The position numbers and the translations under genes are program-made. The notes under the pieces were generated by a model. It made no database searches. It was not told where the DNA came from and saw nothing but the letters and a program-made list of their open reading frames with translations. From Symsagittifera roscoffensis (Eukaryota > Xenacoelomorpha > Acoela > Convolutidae): a stretch of 64,000 nt of DNA. Positions 1 through 11,981 of this stretch are shown here, in pieces. The stretch lies in contig NC_087066.1 in assembly GCF_963678635.1 (NCBI RefSeq), positions 61,164,875 through 61,228,874 on the forward strand, written 5' to 3'. Each line of letters begins with the position of its first letter. Within the stretch, counting starts at the first letter, position 1.

Positions 1-565
1 GGAGCAGCAGTAATAGCATAAAAAAATAAATGAAATAAATAAAATGAATTTTTTTTCAAAAATTTAATTTTTTTTTTTAAAAAAATCATCCCCCCACACG
101 CCATTTAAAGTACAAAAAAGTAGATTTCGCTCCTTGTAACACATCAATTGTGGCAAATAAGCTTCCTTCAACCAATTTGGAACGATTTCATAGACGGATT
201 AAATCTCCGCTTACGCGTTATTAGCGCGAATTATATCGCGCGTTAATTGTCCCAAATTGGTCAAAATGGCCAGAATGGCAATCTTTAAACCCTCATAACT
301 TTACAAAAAATAATCACAGTTGAAATATCCGTAATCCGTTGGGAATCTAAGTTGATCTGAAAAGGTGAAACTGTAACCCAATTTTGCATTCTTTAACCCC
401 CATTACTTCAAGAAAAAGGATCAAAAGTGAAAAATTGTTTAAAATTTCAGCGCAAGCATCAATAATATTCAGGTGATGAAAGCAAATTTTTCGCCAAAAA
501 TGGCTGATTAAAAAATCAAAACTTGTCTGAAGAAAAGTAGGCCAACCCGAAAACTATTTTCCTCA
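1..565 (+). repeat. Dispersed repeat family A, copy 1 (cut by window edge)
   Basis: This is the first of four same-direction copies of a roughly 0.5-kb non-coding repeat. Shared landmarks are the GGAGCAG..TAATA segment, CCAATTTGGAACGATTT, a CCGCTTACGCGTTA box followed by GCGCGAATTA, and a tail with TTTGTCTGAAGAAAA-like sequence. No open frame is shared between copies, so it is probably a non-autonomous mobile element or a satellite-like unit. Confidence 0.7.
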
Positions 566-1196
566 TTTTCCTTGAAAGCAGTTAAAAATACAATTTAGTA
601 GAGGGTAAATTATTTGACCGACCAGTTTGCTTTCACTTAATTATGAACGAATAATGGAACGCAATTGAATTGGATTAAATTACCGAGCTCTTACAAGTCG
701 CGCTTACGCGTTCATCATCGTCGATAAATGCAAAAGCTCACTGTAATTATAATGCAGCTAATTCACAAAAAGTCAATTTTTGAACCCACACAATTTTAGA
801 AAAAAAATCGAATAAGTTGTATATTTGAGAGAACGGTAGCAAACTTTTGAAAACGGTTCAAAAAGTTTCTCAAGAATTGATTTTGCGATAAAATTTGCAC
901 AAAAAAAATTGCAATTAAATTTAAAAAAAAAACCGGTCAAAAAACGCGCAAGCTTTTGACTTAAAGTATGCCAGAATTTTATATGACCTAGTAGTAAAAT
1001 AGGCGTCATATAGTAAGTATGATAACTTGATAACCTCAAAAATTTTTGACGGAGGTGTGAAACACATATTAAAACCAACTGCACAGTCGTTATTGTTAAC
1101 TTGTAATGTGCAGCATCAGGTAAGTGCATACGCAGAAAATGATCAACTGGAGAGCGATTACTTCATACTAGTCGAATAACAACTGAAATGGAAAGT
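566..1196. other. No gene seen
   Basis: AT-rich DNA between two copies of repeat family A. It holds a second, diverged TTACGCGTT-like box near 710 but no supportable gene. Confidence 0.5.
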
Positions 1197-1736
1197 ATAG
1201 ACAAGACTGCTCGTATCAAGGCGAAGCCTTGAATGTTCCGACCGCCTTTTAATGTTTATGGAGCAGTAATAACATTAAAAAAGTAAATGAAATAAAACAA
1301 AATGAAAAATATTTTTTTTTCTAAAATTTGATTTTTTTATTGAAAATCATCCCCTCACACGCCATATTAAGTACAAAAGCATAAATTCCGCTCCTTGTAA
1401 CAAATCAATTAAGGCAAATAAGCTTCTTTCAACCAATTTGGAACGATTTCTAAGACGGATTAACTCTCCGCTTACGCGTTAATAGCGCGAATTACATCGC
1501 GTGTTAATTGTCCCAAATTGGCCGAAATGGCAATCTTTAAACCCCCGTAACTTTACGAAAAATGATCACAGGTGAAATATTTTTTCACATTTAAGCTCAG
1601 GACAACAATAGCTTTCGAGTTATATATAAAAATCCGTCAAATATAGCTACTTAAAAAGTCGAAGTTTGTCTGAAGAAAAAAAAACCCACCCCGAGCACAA
1701 ATATTCCATTACTTTCGTATCAAAAGTCGGAGTAAT
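1197..1736 (+). repeat. Dispersed repeat family A, copy 2
   Basis: This copy shows the left end of the family: ACAAGACTGCTCGTATC, then a small GGC..GCC hairpin (AAGGCGAAGCCTT), then the TATGGAGCAGTAATAAC segment. It ends in ATTACTTTCGTATC and a GTCGG motif. It is the best copy for defining both ends. Confidence 0.7.
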
Positions 1737-3620
1737 AACAGACAGTTAAATGTGATTGAACCCGAAATCAACGCAAAACTGATTGTTTTGTAATTTTTTT
1801 AAAGAAAAAAATGATCTAAGAACTATGAGTTTCTATAACTACTTTTGATTTTCAAGGCAGCGAAGTTTCAATCCTAAACCAATCAGCAGGATTTATTTTT
1901 CGCTTTGTTGAATAGCGCAATTCCCCGCTCTTTGTTGGATAGCGCATTTCGCCTTCCAATTATTGAATTTAAATTGCCCATATAAAACAGCCCACAGAAA
2001 GTTGTCAATGAAATTTAAAAAATCAAAAAAAGACCGCTTTCTTAATAATTTTTAATTTTCCGCGAAAATCACATCATGTTTAAGCTGTTAAATTTTAAGA
2101 AATGTACCACAGTTGACAATTTGTTAAAAACATTAATCCAACAAGAGAAAACTGGGTCAACAGGTAATTTTCCTTATTCACCTGAGAGCTCTAAAAAGTT
2201 AAACTGACTTTTTAAGCTGAAACGTCAAATATTTTTTTAAATTTGATCTGGAGAACTAATCGAAAGTTAAACAGCGAAACAATTTTCAGCGTGATCAAAT
2301 ACAAGAAGATTGCTAAAACTAAATGAGTGTTATCATGTCGTTCTTGACGCAATTTAAACTTAACCTCTAGAAAAAATGTCTCAAGAAAACAGCGCGACCC
2401 ATAATTGAAACGTTACTGATTTCTTTCATGCATTTTTGATGAGAAAAGAATCGCGGCTTTCTGTAAAAAAATAAGCACAGAAACGTTTGACCACAGAGAA
2501 ATTGATTAGTTTAGCTTTTGTTTCAGCTTCATTTCATAAGAAAATTGGAGCAGTTAGTGGGTGGTTAAGAGCCAGCTAAATGAGGCTTTGAAATCTATTT
2601 TTCACATTTTGACTAGAGTCTATCAAACTGAAAATTTATTGAAAGCCAGGAAATATCAATCCCGTTAAATGCAGCATTCGTACTCTAGGGGATCCTCATA
2701 AGCAAATTAACCACTCGAAATATACTTTAGTATATTTTAGTTTAATAGACTTAAGAACTCCAACGCTCAATTCGATAAAAACTTCAAATTTAGTGTTAGC
2801 TATTGAATTTAGATTGTGTCGAAAACAAGCAAAACGATTAAAAAAACAACCATTAAAATTGTTTACAAAAATTAATTATCATGTAGATCTGATACAGATT
2901 TTTTCAAATTTGGTTGCAAATTTTCAACTGTCGTCTAAAGCATTTTTGGTTCTCAGTTCGAGTCCAAATGCTTTTCTTAAAAATTAAAAATTTCATGTTT
3001 CGCCAGTGCCTTATCTTCCATTTGCCATAAATTTTCCGGCAATTGATTGAAAACTTACCTAACCCAGGACGAGAGAAATGCGGCATCGGCACACCAAGTG
3101 TTTCAACACGGAACTCAGTCCCTGGTGGCCTTCTCAATTGTTGGGTGCACCTCAAATGCACAACTTTCAGATCTCGAAAAACGGGCATAGCAATTTTACT
3201 TGCTGAACATGCAGTCGCTGCCTACTTGATATCAACCTCATAGCTGGAGGCTGGCAATGAATGCCAGTTGAAGTACATACCAAGCCTTTGGGCAAAAAAA
3301 GTCGCAAAAAAACAATTACTATCTTATAAGACCAGAAGTTATAACCTCTGTTGAAAGAACTGTCATCAACTTTGCGCAAAACCAATTGGCAAAACTGTTG
3401 CGAAACTGTTGAGTTTTTTCTACACAAAATGACAATTTCTATAAATGTACTTACACGTAAGAGAAAAGACTTTCAGGGAAATTGTCCTTAAATCAGCTTC
3501 TCTACATATATCTCAAGGTAGCAATACAAAATCATACCGGAATTCTCAATGAACAATTATTCTCAGAAAAAAATTAATACTGAGCGCCTCCGTATTCTTA
3601 GCCACAAGATGAAATAATTT
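1737..3620. other. No gene seen
   Basis: AT-rich non-coding DNA. Short open frames on both strands near 2790-3430 show no recognisable domain and overlap one another, so none is called. Confidence 0.5.
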
Positions 3621-3624
3621 AAAA

Positions 3625-3830
3625 CAAGGAGCAAACTAATAGGTTAGATTTCCTAACGATATGGGACTACAACATAACTAACACCAAACTCTAGTCTACT
3701 ATCAAGTCTCTATCCGGTAAAAAAAAATCAAGCGAACCAATCAACCCTTCTTCTTTGACAATACTTCCATTTATAATCCAAAAAATGTTCATTTTTATTC
3801 AACACTCAATACAGCCCCAAGCAATGGTAT
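3625..3830 (-). repeat. Repeat family B, inverted single unit
   Basis: Read on the minus strand this matches the tandem units at 5900-6840: the TTGATTGGTT segment, the GATAGAGACTTGATAG segment, then the TTTGGTGTTAGTTATG segment in the same order. It therefore forms an inverted pair with that array, about 2.1 kb away. Confidence 0.6.
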
Positions 3831-4700
3831 TTATCAAAAAAAAAACATATCACCAGAGGGAGAATGAGATTATTCATGAGATGTGGAGAATGAGATTACT
3901 CACAATATAGTGATGATTTAAATTATCGGGATAAACGAACAAAATTTGAATTTTCAGACGCGTTTTTCTCAAATTGGTTTAAGATTGGACAAAAAGTGAT
4001 GAGTACAAAAGTTGCTTAGAATTCCACTAAAATAAATTTAGGGCAACATTGCTGATATATTACATTAGGTGGTAGGTTCAATTTCAATAGCTGAATCGCT
4101 TTTTGTTAAACTTCGCACATTATTTATAATTTCTTTCAAAAAAATATTTTTTTTTGGCAAAAGAAGTGTAAAGTTTGAGTTTTTCAAAAACATTTCATCT
4201 GGCGAAGTAATGTATTTCCAAAAACTATATTAGCATACTTCTTGATTAATTGCATGAAGCCAAAATAAAAAAATACCCACTTTTGGGGTAAGAATTTGGT
4301 TGAGAAGTTGTATCATATTAATTCTGGTGAAAATTTAAGCTATTTTTTTTCTCCTCTTCTTATGTTTACTCTTAACTCAATTTTAGAAAAACGCGTTTGA
4401 AATTTAATTTTTTTTTTCGTTTTGTCTGTTTAATGTAAATCAACACTGTGGACAGATTTGCTAAATAAATGTTTCAAAACTGTTTCATTTGAGAGTTTTT
4501 TTTTAAAAGCCAAGTTGGTGTGATGTCAGAGAGATAAAGTTGCCAAACTCTGAAAGCCGATGCTCAACCAACATCGCCACAAATAGAGTAATGCAATGCG
4601 GCCATACTTGTTTGTTTGACTAAAATCTTTACCCGGCTTTGGCAGTGGTATCAAACTTCCGGCTTTCCTTCATTAGAATTAACACATGTGTATATAGATA
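3831..4700. other. No gene seen
   Basis: AT-rich non-coding DNA between repeat families B and A. Confidence 0.5.
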
Positions 4701-5235
4701 AACAAGACTGCTCGTATCAGGGCGAAACCCTGAATGTTCTGACTGCCTTTTAAGGTTTCTGGGGCCGTAATAACATTAAAAAGTTAAATGTAATAAAAAA
4801 CAAAATGAAAAAAATATCTAAATTTTGAAATTTTTTAATGAAAATCATCCTCCCACACGCCATATAAAGTAAAAAATGATAGTTTTCGCTTCTTGTAACA
4901 AATAAAGTATGGCAAATAAGCTTTTTTCAACCAATTTGGAACGATTTCTAAGAGGGATTAACTCTCCGCTTACGCGTTAATAGCGCGAAATATATCACAC
5001 GTTAATTGTTCCAAATTGGCCAAAATGGCAATCTTTAAACCCTCATAACTTTACGAAAAATGATCACAAGTGAAATATATTTTCAAATTTAAGCTCAGGA
5101 CAACAATACCTTTTGAATGATAAAAAAAATTCCGTCAAAAATGGCTAGTTAAAAAGTCGAAATTTGTCTGAAGAAAAAAAAACCCAACCCGAGCACAAAT
5201 ATTCCGTTACTTTCGTATCGAAAGTCGGAACAATA
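4701..5235 (+). repeat. Dispersed repeat family A, copy 3
   Basis: Begins AACAAGACTGCTCGTATC with a perfect CAGGGCGAAACCCTG-like hairpin, and ends in the TTCGTATCGAAAGTCGG motif. It lies directly head-to-tail with copy 4. Confidence 0.72.
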
Positions 5236-5742
5236 AACAAGACTGCTCGTATCAGGGCGAAGCCCTGAATGTTCGAACTGCCTTTTAAGGCTTATGGAGC
5301 AGTAATAACATTAAAAAATTCACTGAAATAAAACAAAATGAAAAAAAAAATTCTAAAATTTGAAATTTTTTATGAAAATCATCTCCCCACATGCCATATA
5401 AAGTACAAAAGGATAGATTTCGCTCCTTGTAACAAACCAATTAAGGCAAATAAGCTTCTTTTAACCAATTTGGAACGATTTCTAAGACGGATTAACTCTC
5501 CCCTTACGCGTTAATAGCGCGAAATATGTCGCGCGTTAATTGTACCAAATTGGTCATAATGGCAATCTTTAAACCCCCGTAACTTTACGAAAAATTTGAA
5601 CTCAGGACAACAATACCTTTCGAATGATATAAAAAAATTCCATCAAAAATGGCTAGTTAAAAAGTCGAAATTTGTCTGAAGAAAAAAAACCCACCCCTAG
5701 AACAAATATTCCGTTACTTTCGTATCGAAAGTCGGAACAATA
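5236..5742 (+). repeat. Dispersed repeat family A, copy 4
   Basis: It starts exactly where copy 3 stops, so the two form a tandem dimer. It has the same ends and internal boxes as copies 2 and 3, with a short internal deletion after the GTAACTTTACG segment. Confidence 0.72.
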
Positions 5743-5899
5743 ATTCTCGTTAAACAATTTTTGGCAGTTTTGCTTATGCGGTGGATAAATGCAAGTCTTT
5801 TTGATCTAAGTGGGATTGTTTCTTTGACAATGTAAGGGCGTTAGATACCATAAAAGGATTAAAACATGGCCATTCTATTGGTATTAATCTTATCCTCTG

Positions 5900-6840
5900 G
5901 GGGGATACGCTTTTCTCTGTTTGGCACGTTTGCTTAGGGGTGTATTGCGTGTTGAGTAAATTGGAACAATTTTGGGGCCAGAAACTGAAGTACTATAAAG
6001 GGTTGATTGGTTGGCTAGCTAGTTTTACCGAATAGAATTATGGGACTAGAATAGAGTTTATTGTTGCTTCTATGGTAGTCTAATCTCGTGAAAAAAAACT
6101 ACTAGTCTATTAGTTTGTTCATTTTTTTTTGAAAATTTTACTTGTCTTGAGGTTTAGAATACTGATTTGCTCATTGCCGGGCGCAATTTCTTGTATTCGA
6201 CGCGCAAACAAATGGGCCACAAACAGCATCTCTCTGGCATTTTTTCTGCCCCTGGGTTGGGTTTTTCGCTTCAGGGATGTATTGGGTGTATTTAAATAGG
6301 AATTTTTGTGGCGACATAAATTGAAGTTTTGTCAAAGGTGGAGGGGTGATTGGTTGCGTGCTATTTTTGTCGAATAAAGACATGATAGCAGTCCAGCGTT
6401 TGGTGTTTGTTATCAGGTAGTCATATTTCCTTAAACAATGTATCCTATTGGTTTGTTCATTGTTTTTGAGTACTTTACTGACCTTTAGGTTTAGTACACT
6501 GACGCTCATTGTTGGTTACAACTTTTTGTATTCGACACGCAAACAAATGGGTCTATCTGGCTGTTTTGCCCGTGGATTTGTTTGTTTGCTTGAGGGATGT
6601 CTTGGTTGTTGCATAAATTGTAACTTTTCTGGGGTCACAAACTGAAGTATTGTCAAAGATGAAGAGTTGATTAGTTGCGTGGTGTTTTTGCCGGATAGAG
6701 ACATGATAGTAGACCAGAGTTTGGTGTTGTTTATGTTAAAACCACATTTTGTTAGGACATCTAATCTATTAATTTGTTCATTGTTTTTGAATATTTTACT
6801 TACCTTTAGGTTTAGCATACTGTTGTGCTCATTGCCGGGT
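5900..6840 (+). repeat. Repeat family B, tandem array of three units
   Basis: Three diverged head-to-tail units of roughly 260-340 bp. Each carries the TTGATTGGTT/TTGATTAGTT segment, the GATAGAGACATGATAG segment and a closing segment GCTCATTG(C/T)(C/T)GG near 6165, 6505 and 6825. Short open frames within the units are not conserved between them, so no protein is called. Confidence 0.65.
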
Positions 6841-6924
6841 GCAGTTTTTTTCGTAGTTTGACTGGAAAAAATACAGTTATGAGTACTTATAAAATCAAAA
6901 GTTACTTCAAATCAGGGGATCTCC

Positions 6925-7040
6925 AACAATACAGTACCAATACATGGGTCGGTTGGCGCATCCTATGTTATGGAACTTGGGTGTGAACAACTCTGAAGTT
7001 TACCTAGAAAGCAAAAATTTTCTTGTTTTAATCATCATCT
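6925..7040 (+). repeat. Repeat family C, copy 1
   Basis: Shares CAATACAGTACCAATACATG, then GTCGGTTG.CGCATCCTA, then AACTTGGGTGTGAACAAC, with 8640-8800. Confidence 0.65.
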
Positions 7041-8639
7041 ATCAGTTGTTTATATAATTAATATCAATGACTTGTTATAGATTTTTCTCAGTCTTATATC
7101 AGTTAATTTCAAGAAACTTATTGGGGTCTTTTCAGCGCGTCGAGCGCTGTTGCCCAGTAGGGTCTCAGCTCTGCGATATGCTTTGCTGAAACTGTTAAAA
7201 GACTAGTTAGAGACGTTATATCATCTGCTTCTTCCTCTCAACTGGTCTCGCCTCGCGTTCTCAATTGTCTGGCAGTAACCGAAAATCAAATGGGTGGACT
7301 ACCGCTATGAGTCCCTGTCAACTTCATCTCGTCAAATAATGTGTACCATGGCCATTAAAGAAGTAATTAAAAACAGTATGGTTCATATCAAATTGTATTC
7401 AATCTGACTTTTTAAATCTGGCCGCACACGTCCAGATAATTGAACGGCCACGCCCTGGCAACAAAACTGCTCACTAGCAAAAGCTTCTAGATATATGTAA
7501 CGACTAGTCAGATCAAATTTGCGTGCTGTAGTTCTACGAGGCGCCAGTACCGCTCCTCAAGATGAAGTAGGAAAGAAAAGTAACGATTCAAATTTGCCGG
7601 CAACAGTAATTTTTGAGCTTGTTGCCATTGAAACCCTTGATGAGCTTGGTAGCGGTGAAAGTTTAAGGGCTGTTGTATCTGATATCGACAGTCTGAACTG
7701 ACGTTTATAATTACTTTTGAAGCAGTTAAAACTTGGTGGAGATACGTGAATTCATTTCATGAATTGTTTTGAAAAGTGTATGGCTAATAGCTTTGGATAT
7801 GATAGTGTCTATTTTGAGAAGGTATAAATCGAGCAGGAACGGGCAAATAGTCAAGGCGTTTTGAGTTGATGATGATAAACTAGTAGCAGATATCATGGAA
7901 AAAACATTTAGGGGCAGACTGCTGAGCTTAGCCAGGAAATGATGGATGATGGTGGTGGTCCACATTCAAATTTTTACCTTCTGAAAATTTGACAACTTTA
8001 TGCACCCTGTTATAACTCAGTGAGATGGATTTTGCACTGTTTGCAGTTTCTTCAATGAACGTTTTTGGCAGCATGGGACCAGGCAGGTCTAGAATAGTCT
8101 AAAATAGTCTAGTAGTGAAGCTCGCCGAAGCTTTCAAATTAACCAGAAAAATTTTCTCGGACTGGCCCCAAATATTGGCGGATAGAGCCTTCAGGGTTGA
8201 TTTGATGCGTGCGGCTTTTGCCGATGTTTAGCAAAACTTAGGGTTAAGATGTCAAAGAAGACTTCAAATAATTTGGACTATTTCTCTAGGCTCAGGCTTC
8301 AGTTATTCATTTCTGTTTTCGGGTTTTGCAAAAACCATTTTGTCAGAGTTTACAAAAGCTGACTGAACTTTCAGAAAAAGAACAACAAGAGATCTTGAGT
8401 TTAGAAAAATGGGTGAATTAGGTTAGATTTGAAAAAAAATGAAGAGGCCTTAATGTTGCTGGAATGGACGAAAGGGCGGAAGTCATCCGCATATTATTGC
8501 AGTTTTACATCGGGTCGTTAATGGAGCGACATGAACGTAAGGCAAAGCGGTTATTGCCATATCAAAAACTTACGGGTGAATCCTAAACCAGAACTGAGTC
8601 TAATTCAAAAATTCAAGAAGCGACACAATTTTTCTAGCA
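7041..8639. other. No gene seen
   Basis: Non-coding DNA. A 60-codon open frame at 7519-7701 has no recognisable features and is not called. Confidence 0.45.
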
Positions 8640-8800
8640 GCTACCTCGTACAATACAGTACCAATACATGAGTCGGTTGCCGCATCCTAGGTTAGAGAAC
8701 TTGGGTGTGAACAACCAGAAAAAAACTTTGCTAAAATGGGATGCTAGCTTGCCTAGCATGCAAAAACTTTCGCTTTAATTATCATCTTTATTCACAGCCA
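8640..8800 (+). repeat. Repeat family C, copy 2
   Basis: Second copy of the segment at 6925-7040, followed in both places by a run ending in CTTTAAT(C/T)ATCATCTTTAT-like sequence. Confidence 0.65.
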
Positions 8801-10459
8801 AAAATTTCATTCAATTATAATTATCAAAACCGAGAGTTTTGTAGGATCTAGAAATTTAGTGAGTGAGGCGAAGCGTCTCAAAAAAGTGACAAACATGTAT
8901 TGTTTTTTCGAGCAAGAGCTGAAAAGCAAAGGTGATTACTCAAATTAAACGTTTCTTGGATTCTTGATTTAACAGTTTCAGTTCCGTTTTCCGTCTCAGC
9001 TCGTTCACTCATTCTCTCTCTCTTTCTCTGTCTTGATTCATAAACTAAGTGGGTCCGAATGCAATCAGTCGCTTCATTAGACGGCAAACAGACGTATTCA
9101 CAACGCCAGCATCGAAAAATTATAATTAAGAGTCAATGAAAACAATTAAGACTCTAGATAGGCCAAAATTTTGTTTTCTTTTTCTCAGGAGTATGTTCCA
9201 GAAAGAGTTAACTTCCAGTTTCGGTGTCAGTTTCATGCTGTCTTTCAAAGAACAATCCCTCTTTTGTATTTTTCTTTGTTTTCTAAACTCTACCCCCGTT
9301 CTTTTAAAAAATTCGTCATTTTTTGCTCTGGAACAGATAACGCCAGCAAACCGCATTTGTGCTTTCAAATTGATGTCCCTTACTTAATCGTAATTTTTGC
9401 CGGGTAATTTTGTGACAACCGGTATGATTTTTCTCGTAATTTTGAATAATATCTATTCTAGTATCCCACAAAAAATGTATCGCTTACTTCATGATATTCT
9501 GAATTACACTCGGTTTTGGTTTCGGATTCGCTCCCACGTTCCACTAGGAAAACCCTATCCCAATCGAGATCCGAGCATAGCCTTCTCCAGAATACTTATT
9601 TGATCCATATTGACCCCAGAATCTCCCTAAAGTTTCCCCATCCGCATAATTTTCCTCTTTTTGAACTGTTCTCACAACACAATTTTCCTAGCCCCAATAT
9701 ACTTGGGGGTTTCGCCCGACCGAAGTTGCGACATTTCTTGATCTATGCTTATGTATGACGCACGTCCCCCCCCCCCCCCCCAAGGTGATAACAAAAACAA
9801 CAACATAACCGCTTCGTATCTTATAAAAAGTTCCTAGCATAAACAGCATGCGTGCGATAGTAGCTTCTAGGTTCCTTTCTATAAGGCTTCCGTCTTTTAA
9901 CTTATCAGCACAGAACGCCCTTAAGAACTCCATTGTTACTTCTCCCATCACGTTTGAAACAAAATAATACATGATTAAACTCCCCTTAAACCATGTAGGA
10001 TGATGATTGAAACTGGCCAAAATGAGTGGCTGGACCCTAAAAAAGAGCAAAAACTAAAATTCTTCCATACTATTTTGATCCCGAAACGTCTTGACCATAT
10101 AATATTAATTTTGAAAAATTTGAGTTTTGTTTTCTTTGAACTATTGGTGAAACAAAAAAAAACAAAAAATTGAGCGAGAATTTTAATTTCTGTTTTATTT
10201 TACGGACTACGCATTTTGCCACGTCAACTGCAACTGACTCAATGTAATCTGTACTTCTTTGTCTTAACAGGTTATGCGCGTCATGCTGCCAGCCGCGCAA
10301 TTCACACTATTTTTTTAAAGGGACTTAAAGAACGAAAACCAGATGATGATAGACAACATTATGAATACAAATATCATGTTTCACAATAGTTTTTTGATAC
10401 GGTTTGTAAAACATCGCCAAATTGGTTTGAAAATTTTTGGCTCATATTTCGTTGCCTAA
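8801..10459. other. No gene seen; poly-C tract
   Basis: Non-coding DNA up to the target site of the LTR element. A run of 16 or more C near 9766-9782 is the only striking feature. Short open frames on both strands overlap and look random. Confidence 0.45.
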
Positions 10460-10463
10460 CTTT

Positions 10464-10674
10464 TGATACAGGGACCAGTTTTGAGTTTATGTAAGTTATA
10501 TGAGTTTGATCTTTCTGTCTGGGGACCTGCTGCTGTGACCTTGCGATCGCTATCGTCCGGCACGAGCTAAAACAGAAAGGTGCAGTAAGATTTAGATTTG
10601 ATGCCTTACAGTTGCTTTGCAATTAACTTTACACAACTATACTTTTCATAACTATACATTATACAACTTCAACA
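10464..10674 (+). repeat. 5' LTR
   Basis: Starts TGATACAGGG and ends TTCAACA, giving TG...CA ends. It matches 14331-14541 at 207 of 211 positions by eye. Confidence 0.92.
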
Positions 10675-10686
10675 TGGCGCAGTCCG
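10675..10686 (+). other. Primer-binding site, tRNA-Ser type
   Basis: TGGCGCAGTCCG lies immediately after the LTR terminal CA. TGGCGCAGTC is the primer-binding sequence known from gypsy-group elements that use tRNA-Ser. The first possible Gag ATG (10674-10676) straddles the LTR/PBS border. Confidence 0.75.
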
Positions 10687-10785
10687 CAGAACGAAAAGAA
10701 GGAGGGAAAAATCCGCTAAATATATTATGATTCTGGGACGCCCGGACCCCCAACCTACTGGGAGGAGTGGATCATAAAGTTCCAC

Positions 10786-11460
10786 TTGGGCATGATAGCG
10801 AAATATGACATCGATCCCGATGATTTTTTTTGCGCGTACTCTAAATGCAGCGGCTATTGCCGCGTTACCGGAGGAAGTCAATGGAAAAATTGTATCGAGG
10901 CGGAGAAAAAGTTGAAGTCTAATCTATATCTATGTATTGGAGATGAAGCGCAAAGGATCTTTAAAGCCCGAAAACCGGCGGTGAATGTTAAAACGGAGAG
11001 ATACCCACGGGTGCTAGACGAAATGCAAAATGTTTTCAAACGCAAGCTAAACGTAACACATGAGAGAGGACTATTCTACGGGAGAAAGCAGAGGGAGAAT
11101 GAAACTTCCGAGAAATTCCATGCTGAGTTAAGCGCCCTCGCTGGAAGGTGTGATTTTGCTAACGCGGCCGAGAATTTTTGTGATATTTGTATTATGAATA
11201 TGCGTGAATCTGATTGTCAAAAAGAATTATCACGGTCAACCAAGTTACCAGAGGAGGTATATAGGATAGCATTATCGTATAAGAGAGGTGAACGCGCATA
11301 TAAATCCTATACTGGAAAACCGGCCTCGTCCGCGCCGCCGATAACCATAAAACATGAGCCAGTTAGTAATATCAGAAAGGGACAAGGATATTTCAGAGGT
11401 CGAGCACGCGGGGGACGCGGAGGATATACCCCAGGATCAGGCCGTGAAAAACATTGTTGA
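10786..11460 (+). pseudogene. Gag-like protein of the 4.1-kb gypsy element (frameshifted)
   Basis: This 224-codon open frame would be the particle-forming Gag. It has the charged helical Gag core with a Q-R-I-F segment near residue 45 and a mid-region resembling Gag ..GRKQRENETSEKFHAEL. It ends in an Arg/Gly-rich tail (FRGRARGGRGGY) in place of, or before, a zinc knuckle. The open frame has no convincing start. The likely original start is the ATG at 10674, in another frame, with a one-base shift near 10727 in an ATATATTATG stretch. The sequence runs straight into RNase H at about 11450, which marks the deletion of protease and RT. Confidence 0.75.
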
Positions 11461-11779
11461 GCTTAGGCATTTCGATATTCACCTTGAGACTAGAATAATT
11501 TGTGATGCTAGTCATGATGGCCTAGGGGCCGTGTTAGAACAGTACAGTGCCACCGGTTGGCACCCAATTTCGTTTGCGTCACGCTATCCTAATCCGGCCG
11601 AGAAAAAAATATTCTACAAACGAATTGGAGTTACTCGCGGTAGTACGATCGTTTGGTACCGTATGATTTCGAATTTGAACATAGACAGCGGTCAAAAATG
11701 GGAATGGCAGATTATTTGTCTCGGTTTCCATCTGCAGCGGCGCCCGACACAAGTCATTACGATGAAAAATCTACAGTAA
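11455..11779 (+). pseudogene. RNase H remnant with frameshift and internal deletion
   Basis: The reading frame at 11459 onward gives the RNase H motif CDASHDGLGAVLEQ with its first catalytic Asp. An extra base in the A-run at about 11606 then moves the frame; the shifted frame reads the NELELLAVV motif with the catalytic Glu. From about 11660 it joins abruptly to the end of the domain (MGMADYLSRFPS motif), so the part carrying the next Asp is deleted. This was part of the Pol polyprotein and cannot be active here. Confidence 0.82.
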
Positions 11780-11981
11780 AATAAAAATGATAAATGATGC
11801 AATAAATCCTAGGGACCAGTTAAATCCTGGGGATCAAAAAAAGAATCAAATTTGGAAAAATCCGACGGTAGAGGGCGGACGATCATGCTTGTAATCAAAC
11901 AGAAAAGTTGTATCAAACGAAATTAGAAGGAAATTAGAATATGCAAATATTAACCATGAGAGCAAGCGCTCACTAGAGGGC

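Noticed and set aside
8878-9758. Cluster of overlapping short ORFs on both strands
   Set aside because: Overlapping frames in opposite directions, no splice-consistent joins or domains.
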